A stretch of DNA of 43,464 bases from Collinsella aerofaciens (GTDB taxonomy: Bacteria > Actinomycetota > Coriobacteriia > Coriobacteriales > Coriobacteriaceae): contig JAJXHK010000014.1 in assembly GCA_021639365.1 (NCBI GenBank), forward strand, positions 1 to 43,464. Reading direction: 5' to 3'. The notes beneath the pieces are model-generated. The model was not told the DNA's origin and did not search any database. It saw only the letters and a list, made by a program, of their open reading frames with translations. A program made the position numbers and the translations under genes. Within the stretch, counting starts at the first letter, position 1, and every line of letters starts with the position of its first letter. Positions 16,105 to 25,341 of the stretch are shown here, piece by piece.

Positions 16105-19100
16105 CTACGAACGACGGATAACCTCGGTCACGACCTCGGATACCGTGGCAATGTTCGTCGGATTGACATTGTGGGGCAGGTCGTCCTCGGTACGAGCGCA
16201 AGCCAGACGCGTGCCGTCCACGCCCGCGATGGTGAGGGCTCGGCGGCTCGCCTCGAGCGCGGCGTAGGCATCGGTCTTGGCATAGGGCATCTCGAGCGCG
16301 CCACAATCGACATGGAACGACTTGCACACCTTGCTGACCAGGTTCATGATGCGGCGATCGCCCTTGAGCAGCTGCTGTTCGCCCTCAACCGTCACCACCG
16401 AAAGCCTACCGGCGCCGACGGATTCAAGATTGATGAAGAAGACGCCGCGGAGCTTATCGCGATGCGAAGCCAAGAAGGCCTTCATGCCGGCGCCATCACA
16501 ATCCGAGGCGCCCGTTGCCACAAACCAGATATCGTGACCGAGCAGCTCATCATCGCCCATAGAGGCGACAGCCGAGAGCATATCTTCGGAAGAAGCGCCG
16601 TCGGAAGACGTAGCGCCGCCCTTCCAGCCATCGTTATCGTCCTCGAAATTATCCCACGAACCGATGCCGCGACCGGACTTCTTGGCATCGTAATCGTCTT
16701 CGACGCCCAGCCAATCACTCATGCTGTCCTGTTCGTTTTTCTTTTTACGACCGAACAGGCCGCCCAGGCCGCGCTTGCGAGGCTTGGGTGCCGCCGGGGC
16801 GGGAGCCGAAATGGTCTCGATCGGCTGAGCGCCCGACGCAACGGGCCTGGGAGGCGCAACGGGTGCCGATGTTGGTTCGGGACCCTGAGCGGTAGCAAAG
16901 GGGTCGTTGACCTGTGCGGAGGGGTCGGGAAGGTCGAACAGCGACGTGCGAGACGCAACGTTTGCCTGCTTCATCGACGGCAGCGACGGATCGGGGACTG
17001 AAGCCAGCGGAGACGAGGAAGGCGCGGGCGACGGAGCCGACGCCGGATCGGGAACATTCATCTGCGGACGCGGTGATGCCTGGGAGGAAATCTGGGCCAT
17101 AAGGGAATCGACCGTTTCGTCCTGGGTGGGAGCAGCATCGACAACCGTGGCACCGGAACCACTCGGGGTCGGCATGGTGAAAATCTGCGTGGAGTAAGGC
17201 CTCGACTCATCTGCCTCGGGAGCCTCGGAAACCGCAGGCACTTCCTCCTGCTCGACCTCGGCCGAATCATCTTGCTCGGCTGCCGCGTATTGCTCTTCGT
17301 CAGAGTTGGCCTCGACGGGCTCGTCCTCGGCAGCATCTTGGATTTCGGCAGCATCAATAGGCTCGTCATCGTCTGCCGCGTCGCCCTGCTCATCGGAAAC
17401 AGGAAGGGGCTCGGCAATCGCGGTGCCTTGCTTTTCAAACGTTATCGTGGAATCGAACTGCGCGGCATCAAACGACATGGTGCTATCGACGTGCTGCTGA
17501 GCCTCGAAAGACGTCGTCGCCTCAACAACATCCGCGGACGCCGGTTGCTGGGACTCAAAGGACGTTGTAGCTTCGGCAGCGTCGACGGGCACGGACTGCA
17601 TAGTCTCGTTCTGCTCGAACTCCTGCGCTGCGCGCTCGCGTGCCGCCTCGGCTGCCTGCTGTTGAGCGATAGCCTCCTGCTCGGCAGCCTCGCGTGCGGC
17701 AGCGCGCTTCTCCTCGAAATCGTCGACAAATTTCTTGCCCTTTGCAAGCGCACCCTTAAAGAAGTTGGAAGCGCTGGCGCCAATCGAAGAGAACGCGGAT
17801 GCAATATCGGCATGGGGCGTTGCCGCGGGAATCTCGGCCGAGAAATCAGTATCGCTCTCGTAAGACACGCACCTCGGCTGTTCAGCGTAATCGTCGTCAG
17901 ACTCGTCCGCAACGTCTTGCGCCGGCGCAGCGGGAGCCAAAATGTCCAGTCCTGCCGCGGGATCGATCGCGGACACCGCCTCGGGCTCGGCAACGGCAGC
18001 GGTAACCGCGGCAGACTCATCATCCACGGTGACAACGGGCGCAGGCTCGGGCTCAAACGTCGGCTCCTCGCCCTCCTCATAATCGAGCGTGCAGGACTCG
18101 GGAAGCATTCCGAGCGCACGGATGGCATCCGAACCAAAGCGGATGTTGCCGGCGGCATTGCGATAGAGCTTGGGCTCGGGCTCGGCCGCGACAGGCTCCT
18201 CCGCCGGCTCGGCAGCGGGAACCTCGTCATTGAACTCTTCGGCCTGGACAGCCTGATTCTGATCCTCGGGCACGATGGCGCCAATCAGCGTCTCGTCGGC
18301 AGACGCACCCTCAAAGCCCTCGATCTGCTCGTCGAAAGCCTCGCCCTGTTCGGGCTCGGTCTGAGCGTCGGGAGCAATCGGCTGACCGAACTCGTCCTCG
18401 GCGTAGGTAGGCTCTTCATACTCGATGGTGTTGCCGTAGTCGTTTTGCTGTTGGGCCGCGGCATACTCCGCCGCTGCGCGCGCCATCTCCTCGGCACGAC
18501 GCTTCTGCTCCCCAAAATAGGTATCGAACGGAACATCGTCGGGAAACTCGTTTTCGCCCTGGAAGGGAGCAACGTTGTCCATAACGCCGAGCATAGCGGC
18601 GACAGAAGACTTGTTGCACACCGCGCCGGACGTATAGGGAAGAATGTAGCGGTTAGAAATGATGTTTGCCGCGTTGGCGAGCGCAACGAGGGAAGCGAGG
18701 ATCGCGACAATCCACAGCAGAACCTTGAGCGCGCCGGGGAGCGGCAGGATACGCAAGATGGCAACGGCAGCAGGGGCAACCGTGGCAACGGGCAACAGCT
18801 TGGCGATGAGCGCACGATAAGAAGCATAGGGCTCGCGGGCGAGCAGCTCAGCACGGGGAGAGTCGTAGTGTGCGACAACGACCACCGGGCGGTTGCGCGG
18901 AGACGCGAGCGGGCCCGAGGCCTTGTGGTAGGCGATGACATTTTGGCTCACGCCCGTCTTGCCCAGGCGCGAAACCACGGGGTGGCCCGTGCGTTCGAGC
19001 ACGTAAAGAACGGCGCCGGCAATGGCCAGCAAGGTGCCGACCAAGCCGATGCCGCCGCCGATGCCCATCAGTAGGGCGCCGGCAAACGCAAGAATACCGG

Positions 19101-19281
19101 TAACGGCAAATGCCAACCTACTGGGCGCCGGGGCATTGAACTCCTGAACCTCGGGATCAAAGCCGTGGTTGCGGAAGATCTGAGCGATATCCTCGGCAGC
19201 CAAGCGCTCTTCTTCGCTGCATGCCGGCGTAATGCCGGTGTTCTGCAGCAGGTGGTTAATATAGTTCTGGGTGTTCGCCAT
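16105..19281 (-). CDS. Large M28-peptidase-like membrane protein with a long acidic linker
   Basis: 1058 residues. The N-terminal part (1-240) has M28-like beginnings, two hydrophobic regions (about 55-96 and 165-208) and a metal-binding-like HYD (His138, Asp140). Then comes a Glu/Ala/Gln/Pro-rich linker of roughly 600 residues with basic patches. The M28 fold appears to resume at about 915: DIWFVATGASDC, FFINLESVG (Glu953) and PHNVNP (His1037). Against the M28 pattern, the bridging Asp of the GADDN motif is replaced (GAVCNKSS, 219-226) and the Glu-Glu pair reads Ser926-Asp927, so the catalytic glutamate seems missing. Activity is doubtful. The ATG at 19,281 is preceded by GGAG at 5 nt. The frame extends 50 codons further upstream without support. 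It is followed by the small membrane protein gene. Confidence 0.8.
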   Translation of the reverse strand: MANTQNYINHLLQNTGITPACSEEERLAAEDIAQIFRNHGFDPEVQEFNAPAPSRLAFAVTGILAFAGALLMGIGGGIGLVGTLLAIAGAVLYVLERTGHPVVSRLGKTGVSQNVIAYHKASGPLASPRNRPVVVVAHYDSPRAELLAREPYASYRALIAKLLPVATVAPAAVAILRILPLPGALKVLLWIVAILASLVALANAANIISNRYILPYTSGAVCNKSSVAAMLGVMDNVAPFQGENEFPDDVPFDTYFGEQKRRAEEMARAAAEYAAAQQQNDYGNTIEYEEPTYAEDEFGQPIAPDAQTEPEQGEAFDEQIEGFEGASADETLIGAIVPEDQNQAVQAEEFNDEVPAAEPAEEPVAAEPEPKLYRNAAGNIRFGSDAIRALGMLPESCTLDYEEGEEPTFEPEPAPVVTVDDESAAVTAAVAEPEAVSAIDPAAGLDILAPAAPAQDVADESDDDYAEQPRCVSYESDTDFSAEIPAATPHADIASAFSSIGASASNFFKGALAKGKKFVDDFEEKRAAAREAAEQEAIAQQQAAEAARERAAQEFEQNETMQSVPVDAAEATTSFESQQPASADVVEATTSFEAQQHVDSTMSFDAAQFDSTITFEKQGTAIAEPLPVSDEQGDAADDDEPIDAAEIQDAAEDEPVEANSDEEQYAAAEQDDSAEVEQEEVPAVSEAPEADESRPYSTQIFTMPTPSGSGATVVDAAPTQDETVDSLMAQISSQASPRPQMNVPDPASAPSPAPSSSPLASVPDPSLPSMKQANVASRTSLFDLPDPSAQVNDPFATAQGPEPTSAPVAPPRPVASGAQPIETISAPAPAAPKPRKRGLGGLFGRKKKNEQDSMSDWLGVEDDYDAKKSGRGIGSWDNFEDDNDGWKGGATSSDGASSEDMLSAVASMGDDELLGHDIWFVATGASDCDGAGMKAFLASHRDKLRGVFFINLESVGAGRLSVVTVEGEQQLLKGDRRIMNLVSKVCKSFHVDCGALEMPYAKTDAYAALEASRRALTIAGVDGTRLACARTEDDLPHNVNPTNIATVSEVVTEVIRRS

Positions 19282-19479
19282 GTGCGCTCCACATCCATAA
19301 TCCGACAAATAGGCCCAATGCATGCACATTAGAACCGTATATAGTCGAAAGTATACCCCGAGCGAGCGCAAACGACCGAATTCGGGCCATCTTAACGCCC
19401 CGAGCGGACAAGGATATAGCCTAATCTCCATATCGGACTAAAATCATGGCAGCAAACCACCTTCTCATGCGAGGACTCT

Positions 19480-20502
19480 ATGACGGCAAGCGACGCGACC
19501 GCGACAATTAAAAAGGGAAATTCGGAGCCCAGTTTCGATAAAACGGCTCAGCGCATCCTCAATCTTTTCTTTGTGCTCAACAGCTCCCCCGAACCGCTGA
19601 CGACCGAGCAGATCGTCTTGGATTCTGACCTGGGATATGGCTCGGGCAATATCGACTCGGATAAGCGCAAGTTTCGGCGCGATCGTGACAAACTGCTCGA
19701 ACGCGGCATCTTAATCAAGGAGGTTCGCCCCGCCGGCGCGCAGGAGACCGAGGAAAGCTCGTGGACAATCGACCGCGAGCACACGTTTGCGGCAGGCGGC
19801 CTCATCACCACAGACGACGCCGATATCCTGCTCAACGCCATCGACCAGACACTAGCGGCCGGCTCATCCACTTTTACCGCACCGCTTGCCGATATTCGCT
19901 CCAAGATTGCCTATCTCACCGGCAGGATGACGGCGGACGAGGCGCCGATCAGCCGCTCTCCCACCGTCGATGCGGTTTGGAGCGCCTTTGCCGAGCGATG
20001 CGCGCTGCGATTTTTATATCAGAACGGACGCGGTGAGCAAAAAGAGCGTACCGTCTGCGTCTACGGCATGTTCGAGCGCGAGGGCGTGGCGTACTTCTGC
20101 GGGCTCGACAATGCCACCGACGACATCAGGACATTCCGCTGCGACCGTATCGTTCGCGCTTGGCGTCCTTCGAAGACCTACACCATCCCTGCGGACTTCA
20201 ACCTCAACGACTACCTGTTCTTTGAATTCGATTTTGCCGACCGACCGCCCGTTGCAGCTACGTTCTCATTCGCCCCTCAGACGCAGATCGATATGATCAA
20301 CGGTCTCACGCGCGGGCGAGGTAAGCTCGCACACACCGATGCGGGATGGATCTGGACCGTTGACGTGCGCGACCTTGAAGCCGCCGCTTCATTTTGCATG
20401 GCCCACGCCATGGACGGCATGAGGCCCATGGCCCCCAAATCGCTCAAACAGGCGTGGAACCACCTCATCGAAAGGACGGTGCACGAGCATGCCCGTGCGT
20501 AA
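19480..20502 (+). CDS. WYL-domain transcriptional regulator (PafB-like)
   Basis: 340 residues. An N-terminal winged-helix region (about 20-100, FDKTAQRILNLFFVLNSS...EQIVLDSD) is followed by a WYL-type domain (about 165-260, LRFLYQNGRGEQKERTV...YFCGLD...FRCDRI) and a C-terminal extension. It overlaps the next gene, also a WYL regulator, by 14 bp. Paired overlapping WYL genes resemble actinobacterial pafB-pafC, whose products act together in DNA-damage-induced transcription. The WYL motif itself is degenerate here. The RBS is GAGGA, 4 nt before the ATG. The neighbouring DinG-type helicase fits a DNA-repair theme, but control of it is not shown. Confidence 0.85.
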   Translation: MTASDATATIKKGNSEPSFDKTAQRILNLFFVLNSSPEPLTTEQIVLDSDLGYGSGNIDSDKRKFRRDRDKLLERGILIKEVRPAGAQETEESSWTIDREHTFAAGGLITTDDADILLNAIDQTLAAGSSTFTAPLADIRSKIAYLTGRMTADEAPISRSPTVDAVWSAFAERCALRFLYQNGRGEQKERTVCVYGMFEREGVAYFCGLDNATDDIRTFRCDRIVRAWRPSKTYTIPADFNLNDYLFFEFDFADRPPVAATFSFAPQTQIDMINGLTRGRGKLAHTDAGWIWTVDVRDLEAAASFCMAHAMDGMRPMAPKSLKQAWNHLIERTVHEHARA

Positions 20503-21406
20503 ACTCACCAGCGAGCAGAGGCTCTCGCGCGCCATCGACATCATGGAGGCCCTCTACGCCGCCGGCGAGAACGGCATGACTCGAAACGAGATTTGCAGTC
20601 GCTTTGACATCACGGGAGTGTCGCTCGACGAGATTCTCGAGATCGTCTCGACGCTCGCGGACCGAGAATCGGGCGCGCGCATCATCTGCGAATGCCACGG
20701 CGAGCGTGTGGTCCTCACCGGTGACGCCGGTCGTATGCTACCGCTGCGCCTGAGTGCCGCCGAGGGCGCTGTGCTCAACCACGAACTTGAATCGTTGGGG
20801 ATCGAGCCGCAGACGGCAGCTCGGATTCGATCTGCCCTTCTACCCGAAGAGCTCGGCTATAACCAGCGCGTCTTTGACACCGTCAACCGTGGGTCGCACT
20901 GGCAGCAGCTGAGCTGCGCCATTCAGGACGGCGTTCGCTGCCGTATCTCGTATCGTTCGATGGACGATGCGCGGCCACGCGAGCGTCTGGTCGACCCCTT
21001 GCGCATTACGGCAAACGGCGACCAAACATACCTGATTGCCTGGGACATCGCGGTCGATGAGCAGCGCACCTATCGCATGGATAAAATCGAGGGACTCACC
21101 TTGACGGAAGACTCCGTCGTGCCTCACGCACCGGACGTTGCATCCCTCCACGATTCCCTTGCCCGGACGCAGCGTAGCGCAAAGCTCTTGATGCCATTCG
21201 ATATGGCGGAGCATCTGGACTGGGCCGGCATCACCCTCATCGAGCGCAGCGGGGCAGACATGGCAACGGTAACCGTACATTACGGCTCCGAGCGTTGGCT
21301 ACTGAGCCAGATAATCGCAGCGGGCGGAGCCATCCGCATCTTGGATGACCCCACCCTGTCAAAGCGTCTGTGCGATATGGCAAAAACCCTCGTCTGTCCG
21401 CTTTAG
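20489..21406 (+). CDS. WYL-domain transcriptional regulator (PafC-like)
   Basis: 305 residues: an N-terminal winged helix (about 8-60, LSRAIDIMEALYAAGENGMTRNEI), then a WYL domain (about 150-210, RCRISYRSMDD...LVDPLRITANGDQTYLIAWD...RTYRMDKI), which binds a ligand, possibly nucleic acid, in the family. The WYL core is better preserved than in its partner. It starts inside the 3' end of the preceding gene, so the two are translationally coupled. Its own 3' end overlaps by 4 bp the 3' end of the convergent helicase gene, leaving no room for a terminator between them. Confidence 0.87.
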   Translation: MPVRKLTSEQRLSRAIDIMEALYAAGENGMTRNEICSRFDITGVSLDEILEIVSTLADRESGARIICECHGERVVLTGDAGRMLPLRLSAAEGAVLNHELESLGIEPQTAARIRSALLPEELGYNQRVFDTVNRGSHWQQLSCAIQDGVRCRISYRSMDDARPRERLVDPLRITANGDQTYLIAWDIAVDEQRTYRMDKIEGLTLTEDSVVPHAPDVASLHDSLARTQRSAKLLMPFDMAEHLDWAGITLIERSGADMATVTVHYGSERWLLSQIIAAGGAIRILDDPTLSKRLCDMAKTLVCPL

Positions 21407-24297
21407 CGCCGCCGCTCGTGGCGTGCGCGCCACAGTTGCAGATAGTGACCGATCTGCGCCGATTCGATGCGCTGGTAGGAGCTCGTGGGCAGCGACGTTA
21501 AGAACTTCTTTCCGTAGCCCTTCGTCACCAGGCGCGGGTCGGCCAGAATCAGCACGCCGCAGTCGGTCGACGAGCGGATAAGGCGGCCGGCCGCCTGCTT
21601 GACCTCGAGCACCGCCTCGGGCAGCGAATAGCGCGCCCAAGCGCGGTCTTCGCGCAGGTTGCGCTCGCACGAGAGCGGGTCCGTAGGGCTCGAGAACGGC
21701 AGCTTGGGAATGATGACGCAGCGCAGCGTCTCGCCGCTGGCGTCAAACCCCTCCCAGAAGGCCTTAAGCGCAAAAAGCGACGAGGTTGGCTCGTTGATAA
21801 ACCGGTCGCGTAGGCGACGAGGAGATGAGTTGCGCTGCTGGCAGTTGAGCTCCAGACCCGCACGGGCCATCTTGGGCTCAACGCGGACGTACAGGTCTTC
21901 CATGTCGCGCCGATTGGTGAACAACGTGAGCACCGATCCGCCCATGGCAAGATGGGCGTCGACCAGCACGCGCTCGAGCGCCGTAAGATAGCTCTCACGA
22001 TCGCGCGGATCGGGGATATCGCCCGCAACGACTACAGCCATGTTCGAATCGAAGTCGTAGCTCGAGTCCAAGTGCAGTGATGAGGATGTTGAAGCACCGA
22101 TGCGATCGAGGCCGACCGCGTGGTTAAAGTGTTCAAAGCTTTTGGACACCGTCATGGTCGCCGAGGCAAAGATAGCCGTGTGAACCTCGGGCAGCCACTC
22201 GGTTGCCAAGGCCTCGCCAATGTCGATGCGCTCTGCGGTCATAGACTCTCCGCCGGCACGCAGCCTGCGATTGACCTGCAGCGAATACACGTAGTGTTCA
22301 TCGGTACCATCAATGATGAGCTTGAGGTTCTCGGCCAGCTCGTGCAGGCGGCGCGAGATATCACCCAGGTCGACAACAACCTCTGGCTTGTCGGCGGCGA
22401 CGGCTTGCACCAGCGCGTCGACGCTCTTGTCAGCTTGTTCCAATGCGTCGATGCCAGTGTAGGCCGACGGTAAGAAATCATGCCAGTCGTCAGATTCGCG
22501 CAGCTCGGGGCCAATCCATAGATTGGCATTGTCATAGCCCCCACGGGCACGGCGACCGAGCTCGCGAACGCCATCGAACACGCCGGCGATCGCCATGCTC
22601 GCGCGAGCAACCGTCGACGTCGCCTTGGCAGTAAGGCCCAGATAGAGCGTAGAGCCCTCGGAGGTTGCCAAATCACGGGAAACCTGGCTTAGCGCGCCGG
22701 TGCTCGAGCCACCCAGACGCTCAAACAGAACGCGTGATTCGTCCGCCGACACCACACGCGCCCACTGACGGCGCGCCTCGCGCTCGATGGAATGGGCCTC
22801 GTCGATTACCCAATGACGAATCGGAGGCAAAATCCTGCCCTCGGCCGCGACGTTGCGGAACAGCAGGGAATGGTTGGTGACCACCACATCGGCATGCGCC
22901 GCACGACGGCGAGCGCCGTGGACCAAACATTTATCAGGGAAAAACGGGCAGAGGCGACGAGCACACTCGCGCGAGGCCGTCGTAAAGTCGGGACGGTTGA
23001 CGCTGCGCCACCGAATGCCGAGCGAGTCGAGGTCGCCATCGGCTGATTGGCAGACGTACGCCATGATGACCGCGACCGCCGTGAGCGTGTCCGCCGGATC
23101 GCGCTTGGTGGTAATCTCGACCTGGCCGCGGCTCATGCGCTCAAGCTTGCGCAGGCACGGATAGTGGTCATACCCCTTGAGAGCGCAAAATGACAGACCA
23201 CCGTCCAGTTGCTCGGCAAGTTTTGGCAGCTCATGGTACATGAGCTGGTCGGCAAGATTGTTCGATTTGGTCGCAATACCAACCGTGATGTTGTTACGGC
23301 GTGCTGCCTCGGCAAAAGGCACCAGATAGGCCATCGATTTGCCGACGCCTGTGCCTGCCTCAATTACTCGATGAGTGCCCGTGACCAGCGCATCGCGGAC
23401 CTCGAGCGCCATCGCGACCTGCTCATCACGCGGCTCGTAGGTGGGATACATGCGATTGACCAGGCCACCTGGCGCATAGTCTGCCTCAATCTCCTCACGA
23501 CTCGGCATCTTGAGAACCGGCAGTTCATCGGCGTCCACCCGATCGTCGGCGCGATCGGCCTTGAGAACGTCAGCACGAGCGGCGCTGAGAGAGAAGATAG
23601 AACCAGGGTTCTGCCCTGCCAAGAATGAGAAGATAGGACGATAGGACCAAGGCAAGTCCGGATGCATGTCGGCTAGGCGCGCCATGAGGCCCTGGGGCAA
23701 GTCGGTGAGCGCCACGAGCAACACGCGCCATACGCCACACAGGGCGTCGACGTCGGCATTGGCACGGTGTGATACCGAGTCGCAGCCAAACAGGTCGGCC
23801 ATAAAAGACAGCTTGTGCGAGGCCAGGCGCGGAAGCGCGATGCGCGACAGCGCCAGCGAATCGATCCAAATATCGCTCACGTTGACGCCGCCTTTGACCG
23901 ACTCGATAAACGAGCGGTCGAACGTGGCGTTGTGTGCGATCACCGGGCAGCCACCGACAAAATCGGCGAGAGCGGCGACGGCCTCAACCGCCGACGGGGC
24001 ATCTGCCACATCGGCATTTGTAATGCTCGTGAGCTCGGTAATCTCGGCGGGAATCAGCTGCTTGGGATGCACGAAGGTATCGAAGCGGTCGATGACCTCG
24101 CGGCCCGAAAGACGGGCCGCCGAGATCTCGATCAGCTCGTTGTCCTGCACCGAAAGACCCGTGGTCTCGGTATCGAGGACAATCACATCTTCCTCGATAA
24201 GGCCGAAGGACTGCGTTTTGGCGCGGTCGGCAAGCGTGGCATAGGAGTCGATGACAAACTGCGGCGTTCCTGACGAAACCGCGTCCTCGATTAGCAT
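21403..24297 (-). CDS. dinG: DinG-type helicase with N-terminal DEDDh exonuclease
   Basis: 964 residues. Residues 35-195 form a DnaQ-like 3'-5' exonuclease with all DEDDh residues: Asp42/Glu44 (LDTETTG), Asp127 (HNATFD), and His178/Asp182 (HRANADVD). An XPD/DinG superfamily 2 helicase follows, with Walker A AGTGVGKS (314-321) and DEAH (499-502). Four cysteines (381, 445, 450, 457) match the spacing of the iron-sulfur cluster of E. coli DinG. It probably unwinds structured DNA or DNA-RNA hybrids, with the exonuclease trimming ends. It starts at ATG 24,297 inside the last codons of ddl (7-bp overlap), so it is coupled to ddl. Confidence 0.92.
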   Translation of the reverse strand: MLIEDAVSSGTPQFVIDSYATLADRAKTQSFGLIEEDVIVLDTETTGLSVQDNELIEISAARLSGREVIDRFDTFVHPKQLIPAEITELTSITNADVADAPSAVEAVAALADFVGGCPVIAHNATFDRSFIESVKGGVNVSDIWIDSLALSRIALPRLASHKLSFMADLFGCDSVSHRANADVDALCGVWRVLLVALTDLPQGLMARLADMHPDLPWSYRPIFSFLAGQNPGSIFSLSAARADVLKADRADDRVDADELPVLKMPSREEIEADYAPGGLVNRMYPTYEPRDEQVAMALEVRDALVTGTHRVIEAGTGVGKSMAYLVPFAEAARRNNITVGIATKSNNLADQLMYHELPKLAEQLDGGLSFCALKGYDHYPCLRKLERMSRGQVEITTKRDPADTLTAVAVIMAYVCQSADGDLDSLGIRWRSVNRPDFTTASRECARRLCPFFPDKCLVHGARRRAAHADVVVTNHSLLFRNVAAEGRILPPIRHWVIDEAHSIEREARRQWARVVSADESRVLFERLGGSSTGALSQVSRDLATSEGSTLYLGLTAKATSTVARASMAIAGVFDGVRELGRRARGGYDNANLWIGPELRESDDWHDFLPSAYTGIDALEQADKSVDALVQAVAADKPEVVVDLGDISRRLHELAENLKLIIDGTDEHYVYSLQVNRRLRAGGESMTAERIDIGEALATEWLPEVHTAIFASATMTVSKSFEHFNHAVGLDRIGASTSSSLHLDSSYDFDSNMAVVVAGDIPDPRDRESYLTALERVLVDAHLAMGGSVLTLFTNRRDMEDLYVRVEPKMARAGLELNCQQRNSSPRRLRDRFINEPTSSLFALKAFWEGFDASGETLRCVIIPKLPFSSPTDPLSCERNLREDRAWARYSLPEAVLEVKQAAGRLIRSSTDCGVLILADPRLVTKGYGKKFLTSLPTSSYQRIESAQIGHYLQLWRARHERRR

Positions 24298-25256
24298 GCA
24301 ATGCCCGCTCGACGAAGGCCCATACGGATCAGGCTGTCACAGACCTGCGGGAACGTCATGTCGTCGGTGTGGCGGATCTCATCCGGATACAGCGACGTAT
24401 CGGTCATGCCGGGAATGGTATTGGTCTCGAGGATAACGGGGCCGTCCTCACTCACAATAAAGTCGCTGCGTGAGATACCCAGGCAACCGAGGGCCTTGTG
24501 AGCGGCGCAGGCAAGCTCCTGAGCGCGAGCGTAATTCTCGGGTGAAATCTGCGCCGGAATGCGGTGGATGTCCGTAGGGTCGACATACTTCACGTCCAGA
24601 TCGTAGAACTCGCAGTCCTCGGGCTTACGGATCTCGACAATCGGCAGGGCGCGCACGTCATCTTCGCCGTATACGCCGACGGTGATCTCGGTACCCTCGA
24701 TGCACTTCTCGACCAGCACTTTGTCGCCGTACTCAAACGCCTTGGCGATTGCCGCGGGCAGCTCGGAGGGCTCATGGACCAGGGAAATGCCATAGCTGGA
24801 ACCGTTGACGGCCGGCTTCACAAAGCAGCGCTCGCCACAAACCTCGACGATATGATCGATATCGACTTCATCGCCCACCTCGAGCGCAAGGCCGGGGGCA
24901 ATGGGAATGCCCGCCTTGGCGTATAGGAGCTTAGAGACCTCCTTGTCGGCACCGCAGGCGCTGGCAAGTACGCCCGAGGCCGTGTAGGGGATACCCAGGG
25001 TCTCCATGGCACCCTGCATGGCGCCATCCTCACCGCCGGCGCCGTGCATGGCGATAAATGCCACATCGAATCCGCCGGTCGCCATGGTTACCATAAAGTC
25101 ATCAGCGGCCGTGTCAAGCAGCTCCACCGAGGTGTAGCCGGCTTCCTTCAGTGCCACCACAACGTTCTTTCCCGAATCGAGCGAGATCTCGCGCTCGGCG
25201 GAATGACCGCCCGCCAAGACCGCTACGTGCATGTTCTCTAGGCTTTTACCCGGCAT
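24291..25256 (-). CDS. ddl: D-alanine--D-alanine ligase
   Basis: 321-residue ATP-grasp enzyme that makes the D-Ala-D-Ala terminus of peptidoglycan stems. Visible features are VAVLAGGHSAEREISL at the N-terminus, HGAGGEDGAMQG, the ATP-grasp segments FVKPAVNGSSYGIS and VLVEKCIEGTEITVGV, and the C-terminal ILETNTIPGMTDTSLYP with the magnesium-binding Glu and Asn. The ATG at 25,256 has GGAGGAG 7 nt upstream. Promoters for ddl-dinG and for divergent rlmN must share the 85-bp gap 25,257-25,341. Confidence 0.96.
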   Translation of the reverse strand: MPGKSLENMHVAVLAGGHSAEREISLDSGKNVVVALKEAGYTSVELLDTAADDFMVTMATGGFDVAFIAMHGAGGEDGAMQGAMETLGIPYTASGVLASACGADKEVSKLLYAKAGIPIAPGLALEVGDEVDIDHIVEVCGERCFVKPAVNGSSYGISLVHEPSELPAAIAKAFEYGDKVLVEKCIEGTEITVGVYGEDDVRALPIVEIRKPEDCEFYDLDVKYVDPTDIHRIPAQISPENYARAQELACAAHKALGCLGISRSDFIVSEDGPVILETNTIPGMTDTSLYPDEIRHTDDMTFPQVCDSLIRMGLRRAGIAC

Positions 25257-25341
25257 GGGCAGACTCCTCCTCTATAATTTCTGCAGCTGATACCATATTG
25301 TAGCGATACCCTCTACGTTTCCCCAAAATCGAAAGGCTTCC

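Noticed and set aside
17272..19074. 600-codon plus-strand frame opposite the M28-like gene
   Set aside because: Leu/Arg/Gly-rich mirror of the acidic linker, with no start signal and no domain.
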